In this document: positions 11,551 through 23,541 of the stretch, one piece after another
Position numbering within the stretch: position 1 is the first letter of the stretch
How the letters are laid out: each line of letters begins with the position of its first letter
Assembly: GCA_026874595.1 (NCBI GenBank)
Contig: CM049321.1
Span: forward strand, 11,569,479 to 11,633,478
Direction of reading: 5' to 3'
DNA from: Sipunculus nudus
Taxonomy: Eukaryota > Annelida > Sipuncula > Golfingiida > Sipunculidae
Length of the DNA stretch: 64,000 bases
Made by a program: the position numbers and the translations under genes
Notes under the pieces: generated by a model
Seen by the model: the letters and a program-made list of their open reading frames with translations, nothing else
Databases searched by the model: none
Told to the model about the DNA's origin: nothing

Positions 11551-14549
11551 TTACATTTCTAATATTGATAGAACGATTGTTCCCTTTACTTTTAGATTAA
11601 TGTTCACTAGGAGGCACCATTGTGTTGAAAGGGAATTAGTCTGCGTCCCTACGGGACATATTCGTGTGTACTTTTTGAAAATGCTTCATTTCTGTGGTGT
11701 TTTCTCAATAAGCAAAGCATAAGCAAAACGCAAGCAATTTGTAGGCAAAGAAACAATATCTTCATAAATTCTTTTTGCGACTATTTTCTGAGGACATAAT
11801 GTATTAATAGGGTTCCAGGGAGTCTAATCATGTCGGAAATAGTAGAAAATTGTAGATAAATTGGGAAAGAAATCAGAGAATGGGTCTCGAAATCGATATT
11901 ATCCCTTTAAGAAAATAGCAATATTTTATATTTCGACTTTTTATTGAAAGATTTTGCCATTTTTATTTAAAATCCGGTTCACTAAGCGTCACTATTTTGT
12001 CGCAAAGAAATTTGTCTGCGTACCCATGGATCATATTCGTGTGTATTTGTAAAAAATGCTTCATTTCTGTGGTGTTTTCACCGTAAGCAAAGAATAAGCA
12101 AAGCGTTAAGAAAGTGTAAGCAAAGGAACTACATCTTCATAAATTCTTTTTGTGAATATTTTCTCAAGACATAATGTATTAGTTGACTAACCAGGAGCCT
12201 AATTATATCGGACACGGTGCAAAACAGTAGATCAATTGAGAAAAAAATTAAAAAAAGGGTCCCTATAATCCCTAACATCTCTTATTGGAAATAGCAATCT
12301 TTTACATTTCTAATATTGATTGAACGATTGTTCCCTTTACTTTTAGATTAATGTTCACTAGGAGGCACCATTGTGTAGAAAGGGAATTATTCTGCGTCCC
12401 TACGGAACATATTCGTGTGTACTTTTTGAAAATGCTTCATTTCTGTGGTGTTTTCTCAATAAGCAAAGCATAAGCAAAACGCAAGCAAATTGTAAGCAAA
12501 GGAAAAATATCTTCATAAATTCTTTTTGCGACTATTTTCTGAGGATATAATGTATTATTAGGGTTCCAGGGAGACTAATCGTATCGGAAATAGTAGAAAA
12601 TTGTAGATAAATTGGGAAAGAAATAAGAAAATGGGTCTCGAAATCGATATTATCCCTTTTAGAAAATAGGAATATTTTATTTTTCGACTTTTTATTGAAA
12701 GATTTTGCCATTTTTATTTAGAATCCGGTTCACTAAGCGTCACTATTTTGTCGCCAAGAAACTTGTCTGTGTACAATGGGTAATATTCGTGTGTATTTGT
12801 AGAAAAATGCTTCATTTCTGTGGTGTTTTCTCAATAAGCAAATCATAAGCAAAACGTAAGCAAATTGTAAGCAAAGGAACAATGTCTTCATAAATTCTTT
12901 TTGTAAATATTTTCTAGAGACATAATATATAATTTGACTAACCCGGAGCCTAATTATATCGGAAACGGTGCAAAACAGTAGATCAATTGATAAAAAATTA
13001 AAAAAGGGTCCCTATAATCCCTAACATCTCTTATTGTAAATAGCAATCTTTTACATTTCTAATATTGATAGAACGATTGTTCCCTTTACTTTTAGATTAA
13101 TGTTCACTAGGAGGCACCAATGTGTTGAAAGGGAATTAGTCTGCGTCCCTACGGGACATATTCGTGTGTACTTTTTGAAAATGCTTCATTTCTGTGGTGT
13201 TTTCTCAATAAGCAAAGCATAAGCAAAACGCAAGCAATTTGTAGGCAAAGAAACAATATCTTCATAAATTCTTTTTGCGACTATTTTCTGAGGACATAAT
13301 GTATTATTAGGGTTCCAGGGAGTCTAATCATGCCGGAAATAGTAGAAAATTGTAGATAAATTGGGAAAGAAATAAGAGAATGGGTCTCGAAATCGATATT
13401 ATCCCTTTTAGAAAATAGCAATATTTTATATTTCTTTTTATTGAAAGATTTTGCCATTTTTATTTAGAATCCGGTTCACTAAGCGTCACTATTTTGTCGC
13501 AAAGAAATTTGTCTGCGTACCCATGGATCATATTCGTGTGTATTTGTAGAAAAATGGTTCATTTCTGTGGTGTTTTCACCGTAAGCAAAGAATAAGCAAA
13601 GCGTTAAGAAAGTGTAAGCAAAGGAACTACATCTTCATAAATTCTTTTTGTGAATATTTTCTCAAGACATAATGTATTAGTTGACTAACCAGGAGCCTAA
13701 TTATGTCGGAAACGGTGCAAAACAGTAGATCAATTGAGAAAAAAATTAAAAAAAGGGTCCCTATAATCCCTAACATCTCTTATTGGAAATAGCAATCTTT
13801 TACATTTCTAATATTGATTGAACGATTGTTCCCTTTACTTTTAGATTAATGTTCACTAGGAGGCACCATTGTGTAGAAAGGGAATTAGTCTGCGTCCCTA
13901 CGGGACATATTCGTGTGTACTTTTTGAAAATGCTTCATTTCTGTGGTGTTTTCTCAATAAGCAAAGCATAAGCAAAACGCAAGCAAATTGTAAGCAAAGG
14001 AAAAATATCTTCATAAATTCTTTTTGCGACTATTTTCTGAGGATATAATGTATTATTAGGGTTCCAGGGAGACTAATCGTATCGGAAATAGTAGAAAATT
14101 GTAGATAAATTGGGAAAGAAATAAGAAAATGGGTCTCGAATTTAATATTATCCCTTTCATACTATAGTAATATTTCATATTTTTACATTTTATTGAAAGA
14201 TTTTGCCTTTTATTTTTAGATTCCTGTTCACTTAGCGTCACTATTGTGTCGCCAAGGAACTTGTCTGCGTACCTATGGGTCATATTCGTGTGTATTTTGA
14301 GAAAAATGCTTCATTTCTGTGGTGTTTTCACCGTAAGCAAAGAATAAGCAAAGCGTAAGGAAAGTGTAAGCAAAGGAACTAAATTTTCATAAATAGTTTT
14401 GTGAGTATTTTCTCAAGACATAATGTATTAGTTGACTAACCAGGAGCCTAATTATATCGGAAACGATGCAAAACAGTAGATCAAAGAGACAAAAATAAAA
14501 AAATGGGTCCCTATAATCCATAATATCTCTTATTGGATAAAGCAGTCTT
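11551..14549. repeat. 2,999-bp eight-monomer repeat, copy 1
   Basis: Eight monomers in fixed order: A 11551-11925, B1 11926-12301, A 12302-12676, B3 12677-13050, A 13051-13425, B1 13426-13799, A 13800-14173 and B2 14174-14549. Markers are GATAGAACGATTG in the first and third A, GTGTAGAAAGGG in the second and fourth, CATGCCGGAAATAG after 13331, and CATACTATAG at 14158. The third-A tag CACCAATGTGTTG recurs exactly 3 kb later. Confidence 0.93.
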
Positions 14550-17548
14550 TTACATTTCTCATATTGATTGAACGATTTTGCCCTTTATTTTTAGATTAAT
14601 GTTCACTAGGAGGCACCATTGTGTTGAAAGGGAATTAGTCTGCGTCCCTACGGGACATATTCGTGTGTACTTTTTGAAAATGCTTCATTTCTGTGGTGTT
14701 TTCTCAATAAGCAAAGCATAAGCAAAACGCAAGCAATTTGTAGGCAAAGAAACAATATCTTCATAAATTCTTTTTGCGACTATTTTCTGAGGACATAATG
14801 TATTATTAGGGTTCCAGGGAGTCTAATCATGTCGGAAATAGTAGAAAATTGTAGATAAATTGGGAAAGAAATCAGAGAATGGGTCTCGAAATCGATATTA
14901 TCCCTTTAAGAAAATAGCAATATTTTATATTTCGACTTTTTATTGAAAGATTTTGCCATTTTTATTTAAAATCCGGTTCACTAAGCGTCACTATTTTGTC
15001 GCAAAGAAATTTGTCTGCGTACCCATGGATCATATTCGTGTGTATTTGTAGAAAAATGCTTCATTTCTGTGGTGTTTTCACCGTAAGCAAAGAATAAGCA
15101 AAGAGTTAAGAAAGTGTAAGCAAAGGAACTACATCTTCATAAATTCTTTTTGTGAATATTTTCTCAAGACATAATGTATTAGTTGACTAACCAGGAGCCT
15201 AATTATATCGGACACGGTGCAAAACAGTAGATCAATTGAGAAAAAAATTAAAAAAAGGGTCCCTATAATCCCTAACATCTCTTATTGGAAATAGCAATCT
15301 TTTACATTTCTAATATTGATTGAACGATTGTTCCCTTTACTTTTAGATTAATGTTCACTAGGAGGCACCATTGTGTAGAAAGGGAATTAGTCTGCGTCCC
15401 TACGGGACATATTCGTGTGTACTTTTTGAAAATGCTTCATTTCTGTGGTGTTTTCTCAATAAGCAAAGCATAAGCAAAACGCATGCAAATTGTAAGCAAA
15501 GGAAAAATATCTCCATAAATTCTTTTTGCGACTATTTTCTGAGGATATAATGTATTATTAGGGTTCCAGGGAGACTAATCGTATCGGAAATAGTAGAAAA
15601 TTGTAGATAAATTGGGAAAGAAATAAGAAAATGGGTCTCGAAATCGATATTATCCCTTTTAGAAAATAGGAATATTTTATTTTTCGACTTTTTATTGAAA
15701 GATTTTGCCATTTTTATTTAGAATCCGGTTCACTAAGCGTCACTATTTTGTCGCCAAGAAACTTGTCTGTGTACCATGGGTAATATTCGTGTGTATTTGT
15801 ATAAAAATGCTTCATTTCTGTGGTGTTTTCTCAATAAGCAAATCATAAGCAAAACGTAAGCAAATTGTAAGCAAAGGAACAATGTCTTCATAAATTCTTT
15901 TTGTAAATATTTTCTAGAGACATAATATATAATTTGACTAACCCGGAGCCTAATTATATCGGAAACGGTGCAAAACAGTAGATCAATTGATAAAAAATTA
16001 AAAAAGGGTCCCTATAATCCCTAACATCTCTTATTGTAAATAGCAATCTTTTACATTTCTAATATTGATAGAACGATTGTTCCCTTTACTTTTAGATTAA
16101 TGTTCACTAGGAGGCACCAATGTGTTGAAAGGGAATTAGTCTGCGTCCCTACGGGACATATTCGTGTGTACTTTTTGAAAATGCTTCATTTCTGTGGTGT
16201 TTTCTCAATAAGCAAAGCATAAGCAAAACGCAAGCAATTTGTAGGCAAAGAAACAATATCTTCATAAATTCTTTTTGCGACTATTTTCTGAGGACATAAT
16301 GTATTATTAGGGTTCCAGGGAGTCTAATCATGCCGGAAATAGTAGAAAATTGTAGATAAATTGGGAAAGAAATAAGAGAATGGGTCTCGAAATCGATATT
16401 ATCCCTTTTAGAAAATAGCAATATTTTATATTTCTTTTTATTGAAAGATTTTGCCATTTTTATTTAGAATCCGGTTCACTAAGCGTCACTATTTTGTCGC
16501 AAAGAAATTTGTCTGCGTACCCATGGATCATATTCGTGTGTATTTGTAGAAAAATGCTTCATTTCTGTGGTGTTTTCACCGTAAGCAAAGAATAAGCAAA
16601 GCGTTAAGAAAGTGTAAGCAAAGGAACTACATCTTCATAAATTCTTTTTGTGAATATTTTCTCAAGACATAATGTATTAGTTGACTAACCAGGAGCCTAA
16701 TTATGTCGGAAACGGTGCAAAACAGTAGATCAATTGAGAAAAAAATTAAAAAAAGGGTCCCTATAATCCCTAACATCTCTTATTGGAAATAGCAATCTTT
16801 TACATTTCTAATATTGATTGAACGATTGTTCCCTTTACTTTTAGATTAATGTTCACTAGGAGGCACCATTGTGTAGAAAGGGAATTAGTCTGCGTCCCTA
16901 CGGGACATATTCGTGTGTACTTTTTGAAAATGCTTCATTTCTGTGGTGTTTTCTCAATAAGCAAAGCATAAGCAAAACGCAAGCAAATTGTAAGCAAAGG
17001 AAAAATATCTTCATAAATTCTTTTTGCGACTATTTTCTGAGGATATAATGTATTATTAGGGTTCCAGGGAGACTAATCGTATCGGAAATAGTAGAAAATT
17101 GTAGATAAATTGGGAAAGAAATAAGAAAATGGGTCTCGAATTTAATATTATCCCTTTCATGCTATAGTAATATTTCATATTTTTACATTTTATTGAAAGA
17201 TTTTGCCTTTTATTTTTAGATTCCTGTTCACTTAGTGACTATTGTGTCGCCAAGGAACTTGTCTGCGTACCTATGGGTCATATTCGTGTGTATTTTTAGA
17301 AAAATGCTTCATTTCTGTGGTGTTTTCACCGTAAGCAAAGAATAAGCAAAGCGTAAGGAAAGTGTAAGCAAAGGAACTAAATTTTCATAAATTGTTTTTG
17401 TGAGTATTTTCTCAAGACATAATGTATTAGTTGACTAACCAGGAGCCTAATTATATCGGAAACGATGCAAAACAGTAGATCAAAGAGACAAAAATAAAAA
17501 AATGGGTCCCTATAATCCATAATATCTCTTATTGGATAAAGCAGTCTT
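14550..17548. repeat. 2,999-bp eight-monomer repeat, copy 2
   Basis: Repeats copy 1 marker for marker (CACCAATGTGTTG at about 16116, CATGCCGG at about 16330, CATGCTATAG at about 17158). Its first A begins like the A at 17549 (TTTCTCATATTG, GATTTTGCC) but becomes copy-1-like after about 14600 (GTGTTGAAAGGG), which places the exchange that made the tandem copy at about 14583-14620. Confidence 0.93.
14583..14620 (+). repeat. Exchange point of the 3-kb tandem duplication
   Basis: The A monomer at 14550 changes from the TTTCTCATATTG type (as at 17549 and 26541) to the GTGTTGAAAGGG type (as at 11600). The intervening CCTTTATTTTTAGATTAATG is shared by both, so the crossover lies within it or just after. 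Confidence 0.78.
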
Positions 17549-18019
17549 TTACATTTCTCATATTGATTGAACGATTTTGCCCTTTATTTTTAGATTAATG
17601 TTCACTAGGAGGCACCATTGTGTAGCAAGGGAATTAGTCTGTGTTCCTACGGGACATATTTGTTTGTTTTTGTAGAAAAATGCTTCATTTCTGTGGTGTT
17701 TTCTCAATAAGCAAAGCATAAGCAAAACGCAAGCAATTTTTAAGCAAAGAAACAAGATCTTCATAAATTCTTTTTGCGACTATTTTCTGAAGACATAATG
17801 AATTATTAGGGTTCCAGGGAGTCTAATCATGTCGGAAATAGTGGAAAATTGTAGATAAACTGGGAAAGAATTAAGAAAATGGGTCTCGAAATCGATATTG
17901 TCCCTTTTAGAAAATAGCAATATTTTATATTTCGACTATTTATTGAAAGATTTTGCCATTTTTATTTAGAATCCGGTTCACTAAGCGTCACTATTTTGTC
18001 GCCAAGAACTTGTCTGCGT

Positions 18020-18029
18020 ACCCATGGGT
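18020..18029 (+). other. Palindrome in B monomer: ACCCATGGGT
   Basis: A perfect 10-bp palindrome occupies the same aligned position in B as the GTCCC/GGGAC dyad in A. Variant B monomers have CCATGGATC (partly broken), ACCTATGGGT (one T-G mismatch) or TACC-ATG-GGTA (a 4-bp stem, for example 15772-15782). Confidence 0.8.
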
Positions 18030-18540
18030 CATATTCGTGTGTATTTGTAGAAAAATGCTTCATTTCTGTGGTGTTTTCACCGTAAGCAAAGAATAAGCAA
18101 AGGAACTACATCTTCATCAATTCTTTTTGTGAATATTTTCTCAAGACATAATGTATTAGTTGACTAACCAGGAGCCTAATTATATCGAAAACGGTGCAAA
18201 ACAGTAGATCCAATGAGAAAAAATTAAAAAATGGGTCCCTATAATCCATAATATCTCTTATTGGAAATAGCAGTCTTTTACATTTCTAATATTGATTGAA
18301 CGATTGTGCCCTTTATTTTTAGATTAATGTTGACTAGGAGGAACCATTGTGTAGCCAGGGAATTAGTCTGCGTCCCTACGGGACACATTCGTGTGTATTT
18401 TCTTAAAAAAAGCTACATTTCTGTGATGTTTTCTCAATAAGCAAGGCATAAGCAAAACACAAGCAATTTGTAGGCAAAGAAACAATATCTTCATAAATTC
18501 TTTTTGCGACTATTTTCTGAGGACATAATGTATAATTAGG

Positions 18541-21161
18541 GTTCCAGGGAGTCTAATCATGTCGGAAATAGTGGAAAATTGTAGATAAATTGGGAAAGAA
18601 TTAAGAAAATGGGTCTCGAATTTAATATTATCCCTTTCATAAAATAGTAATATTTCATATTTTTACATTTTATTGAAAGGTTTTGGCCTTTTATATTTAG
18701 AATCCGGTTCACTAAGCGTCACTATTTTGTCGCCAAGAAACTTGTCTGTGTACCCATGGGTCATATTCGTGTGTATTTGTAGAAAAATGCTTCATTTCTG
18801 TGGTGTTTTCACCGTAATCAAAGAAAAAGCAAAGCGTAAGGAAAGTGTAAGCAAAGGAACTACATCTTCATAAATTCTTTTTGTGAATATTTTCTCAAGA
18901 CATAATGTATAAGTTGACTAACCAGGAGCCTAATTATATCGGAAACGGTGCAAAACAGTAGATCAAATGAGAAAAAAATTAAAATATGGGTCCCTATAAT
19001 CCATAATATCTCTTATTGGAAATAGCAGTCTTTTCCTTTTCTAATATTGATTGAACGATTGTGCCCTTTATTTTTAGGTTAATGTTCACTAGGACAAACC
19101 ATTGTGTAGGAAGGGAATTAGTCTGCGTCACTTCGGGACATATTCGTGTGTATTTTCTGAAAAATGCTTCATTTCTGTGGTGTTTTCTTAATAAGCAAAG
19201 CATAAGCAAAGCGCAAGCAAATTGTAAGCAAAGGAACAATGTCTTCTTAAATTCTTTTTGCGACTATTTTCTGAGGACATAATGTATTATTAGGCTTCCA
19301 GGGAGTCTAATCATGTCGGAAATAGTGGAAAATTGTAGATAAATTGGGAAAGAAATAAGAGAATGGGTCTCGAAATCGATATTATCCCTTTAAGAAAATA
19401 GCAATATTTTAAATTTCGACTTTTTATTGAAAGATTTTGCCATTTTTATTTAGAATCCGGTTCACTAAGCGTCACTATTTTGTCGCCAAGAAACTTGTCT
19501 GCGTACCCATGGATCATATTCGTGTGTATTTGTAGAAAAATGCTTCATTTCTGTGGTGTTTTCACCGTAAGCAAAGAATAAGCAAAGCGTAAGGAAAGTG
19601 TAAGCAAAGGAACTACATCTTCATAAATTCTTTTTGTGAATATTGTTTTAAGACACAATGTATTAGTTGACTAACCAGGAGCCTAATTTTATCGGAAACG
19701 GTACAAAACAGTAGATCAAATGAGAAAAAATTAAAAAAAATGGGTCACTATGATCCATAATATCTCTTATTGGTAATAGCAGTCTTTTACATTTCCAATA
19801 TTGATTGAACGATTGTGCCCTTTATTTTTAGATTAATGTTCACTAGGAGGCACCATTGTGTAGCCAGGGAATTAGTCTGCGTCCCTACGGGACATATACG
19901 TGTGTATTTTTTGAAAAATGCTTCATTTCTGTGGTGTTTTCTCAATAAGCAAAGCATAAGCAAAACGCAAGCAAATTGTAAGCAAAGGAAAAATGTCTTC
20001 ATGAATTCTTTTTGCGACTATTTTCTGAGGATATAATGTATTATTAGGGTTCTAGGGAGTCTAATCGTATCGGAAATAGTGGGAAATTGTAGATAAATTG
20101 GGAAAGAAATAAGGGAATGGGTCTCGAATTTAATATTATCCCTTTCATAAAATAGTAATATTTCATATTTTTACATTTTATTGAAAGATTTTGCCTTTCA
20201 TTTTTAAATTCCTGTTCACTTAGCGTCGCTATTTTGTCGCCAAGGAACTTGTCTGCGTACCCATGGGTCATATTCGTGTGTATTTGTATAAAATTCTTCA
20301 TTTCTGTGGTGTTTTCTCAATAAGCAAAGCAAAAGTAAAACGCAAGCAATTTTAAAGCAAAGAAACAATATATTCATAAATTCTTTTTCGACTATTTTCT
20401 GAGGACATAATGAATTATTAGGGTTCCAGCGAGTCTAATCATGTCGGAAATAGTGGAAAATTGTAGATAAATTGGGAAAGAATTAAGAAAATGGGTCTCG
20501 AATTTAATATTATCCCTTTCATAAAATAGTAATATTTCATATTTTTACATTTTATTGAAAGATTTTGCCTTTTATATTTAGAATCCGGTTCACTAAGCGT
20601 CACTATTTTGTCGCCAAGAAACTTGTCTGTGTACCCATGGGTCATATTCGTGTGTATTTGTAGAAAAATGCTTCATTTCTGTGGTGTTTTCACCGTAATC
20701 AAAGAATAAGCAAAGCGTAAGGAAAGTGTAAGCAAAGGAACTACATCTTCATAAATTCTTTTTGTGAATATTTTCTCAAGACATAATGTATAAGTTGACT
20801 AACCAGGAGCCTAATTATATCGGAAACGGTGCAAAACAGTAGATCAAATGAGAAAAAAATTAAAATATGGGTCCCTATAATCCATAATATCTCTTATTGG
20901 AAATAGCAGTCTTTTACATTTCTAATATTGATTGAACGATTGTGCCCTTTATTTTTAGGTTAATGTTCACTAGGACAAACCATTGTGTAGGAAGGGAATT
21001 AGTCTGCGTCACTTCGGGACATATTCGTGTGTATTTTCTGAAAAATGCTTCATTTCTGTGGTGTTTTCTCAATAAGCAAAGCATAAGCAAAGCGCAAGCA
21101 AATTGTAAGCAAAGGAACAATGTCTTCTTAAATTCTTTTTGCGACTATTTTCTGAGGACAT
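18541..21161. repeat. Five-monomer (1,881-bp) repeat with A3 dimers
   Basis: The dimer made of a B2/B1 hybrid plus A3 at 18541-19280 recurs at 20422-21161, exactly 1,881 bp later. Both carry the hybrid marker TTTTATATTTAGAATCCGG after a B2 start, CACCGTAATCAAAGAA, and CTTCGGG in A3. The intervening 19281-20421 holds another B1, a standard A and two mosaic monomers. The whole arrangement is repeated in alpha-2. Confidence 0.87.
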
Positions 21162-23541
21162 AATGTATTATTAGGGTTCCAGGGAGTCTAATCATGTCGG
21201 AAATAGTAGAAAATTGTAGATAAATTGGGAAAGAATTAAGAAAATGGGTCTCGAAATCGATATTGTCCCTTTTAGAAAATAGCAATATTTTATATTTCGA
21301 CTTTTTATTGAAAGATTTTGCCATTATTATTTAGAATCCGGTTCACTAAGCGTCACTATTTTGTCGCAAAGAAATTTGTCTGCGTACCCATGGATCATAT
21401 TCGTGTGTATTTGTAGAAAAATTCTTCATTTCTGTGGAGTTTTCTTAATAAGCAAAGCATAAGCAAAGCGCAAGCAAATTGTAAGCAAAGAAACAATATC
21501 TTCATAAATTCTTTTTCGACTATTTTCTGAGGACATAATGAATTATTAGGGTTCCAGCGAGTCTAATCATGTCGGAAATAGTGGAAAATTGTAGATAAAT
21601 TTGGAAAGAATTAAGAAAATGGGTCTCGAATTTAATATTATCCCTTTCATAAAATAGTAATATTTCATATTTTTACATTTTATTGAAAGATTTTGCCTTT
21701 TATATTTAGAATCCGGTTCACTAAGCGTCACTATTTTGTCGCCAAGAAACTTGTCTGTGTACCCATGGGTCATATTCGTGTGTATTTGTAGAAAAATACT
21801 TCATTTCTGTGGTGTTTTCACCGTAAGCAAAGAATAAGCAAAGCGTAAGGAAAGTGTAAGCAAAGGAACTACATCTTCATAAATTCTTTTTGTGAATATT
21901 TTCTCAAGACATAATGTATAAGTTGACTAACCAGGAGCCTAATTATATCGGAAACGGTGCAAAACAGTAGATCAAATGAGAAAAAAATTGAAATATGGGT
22001 CCCTATAATCCATAATATCTCTTATTGGAAATAGCAGTCTTTTACATTTCTAATATTGATTGAACGATTGTGCCCTTTATTTTTAGATTAATGTTCACTA
22101 GGAGAAACCATTATGTAGGAAGGGAATTAGTCTGCGTCCCTACGGGACATATTCGTGTGTATTTTCTGAAAAATGCTTCATTTCTGTGGTGTTTTCTCAA
22201 TAAGCAAAGCATAAGCAAAGCGCAAGCAATTTGTAGGCAAAGAAACAATATCTTCATAAATTCTTTTTGCGACTATTTTCTGAGGACATAATGTATTATT
22301 AGGCTTCCAGGGAGTCTAATCATGTCGGAAATAGTGGAAAATTGTAGATAAATTGGGAAAGAAATCAGAGAATGGGTCTCGAAATCGATATTATCCCTTT
22401 AAGAAAATAGCAATATTTTATATTTCGACTTTTTATTGAAAGATTTTGCCATTTTATTTAGAATCCGGTTCACTTAGCGTCACTATTTTGTCGCAAAGAA
22501 ATTTGTCTGCGTACCCATGGATCATATTCGTGTGTATTTGTAAAAAATGCTTCATTTCTGTGGTGTTTTCACCGTAAGCAAAGAATAAGCAAAGCGTTAA
22601 GAAAGTGTAAGCAAAGGAACTACATCTTCATAAATTCTTTTTGTGAATATTTTCTCAAGACATAATGTATTAGTTGACTAACCAGGAGCCTAATTATATC
22701 GGACACGGTGCAAAACAGTAGATCAATTGAGAAAAAAATTAAAAAAAGGGTCCCTATAATCCCTAACATCTCTTATTGGAAATAGCAATCTTTTACATTT
22801 CTAATATTGATTGAACGATTGTTCCCTTTACTTTTAGATTAATGTTCACTAGGAGGCACCATTGTGTAGAAAGGGAATTAGTCTGCGTCCCTACGGGACA
22901 TATTCGTGTGTACTTTTTGAAAATGCTTCATTTCTGTGGTGTTTTCTCAATAAGCAAAGCATAAGCAAAACGCAAGCAAATTGTAAGCAAAGGAAAAATA
23001 TCTTCATAAATTCTTTTTGCGACTATTTTCTGAGGATATAATGTATTATTAGGGTTCCAGGGAGACTAATCGTATCGGAAATAGTAGAAAATTGTAGATA
23101 AATTGGGAAAGAAATAAGAAAATGGGTCTCGAAATCGATATTATCCCTTTTAGAACATAGGAATATTTTATTTTTCGACTTTTTATTGAAAGATTTTGCC
23201 ATTTTTATTTAGAATCCGGTTCACTAAGCGTCACTATTTTGTCGCCAAGAAACTTGTCTGTGTACCATGGGAAATATTCGTGTGTATTTGTAGAAAAATG
23301 CTTCATTTCTGTGGTGTTTTCTCAATAAGCAAATCATAAGCAAAACGTAAGCAAATTGTAAGCAAAGGAACAATGTCTTCATAAATTCTTTTTGTAAATA
23401 TTTTCTAGAGACATAATATATAATTTGACTAACCCGGAGCCTAATTATATCGGAAACGGTGCAAAACAGTAGATCAATTGATAAAAAATTAAAAAAGGGT
23501 CCCTATAATCCCTAACATCTCTTATTGTAAATAGCAATCTT

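Larger units (their letters stand above)
9801..21790. repeat. Unit alpha-1 (higher-order repeat, period 11,991 bp)
   Basis: This segment is followed by a second copy. Sequence at 9801-14600 matches 21791-26600 at an offset of 11,991 bp, and 17600-21785 matches 26600-30780 at an offset of 8,991-8,992 bp. The offset change of 2,999 bp is exactly one 8-monomer repeat, present twice here and once in alpha-2. Order: A and B monomers with CCGTTATGTAGG at about 10116, the 2,999-bp repeats, a dimer with TTGTTTGTTTTTG at about 17660, then the five-monomer repeat with A3 monomers. A sampled comparison with alpha-2 shows a few single-base differences per kilobase. Confidence 0.92.

Noticed and set aside
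690-14500. AATAAA motifs in B tails as polyadenylation signals
   Set aside because: They arise in A-runs (for example near 693 and 14491) in only some copies and have no associated gene.
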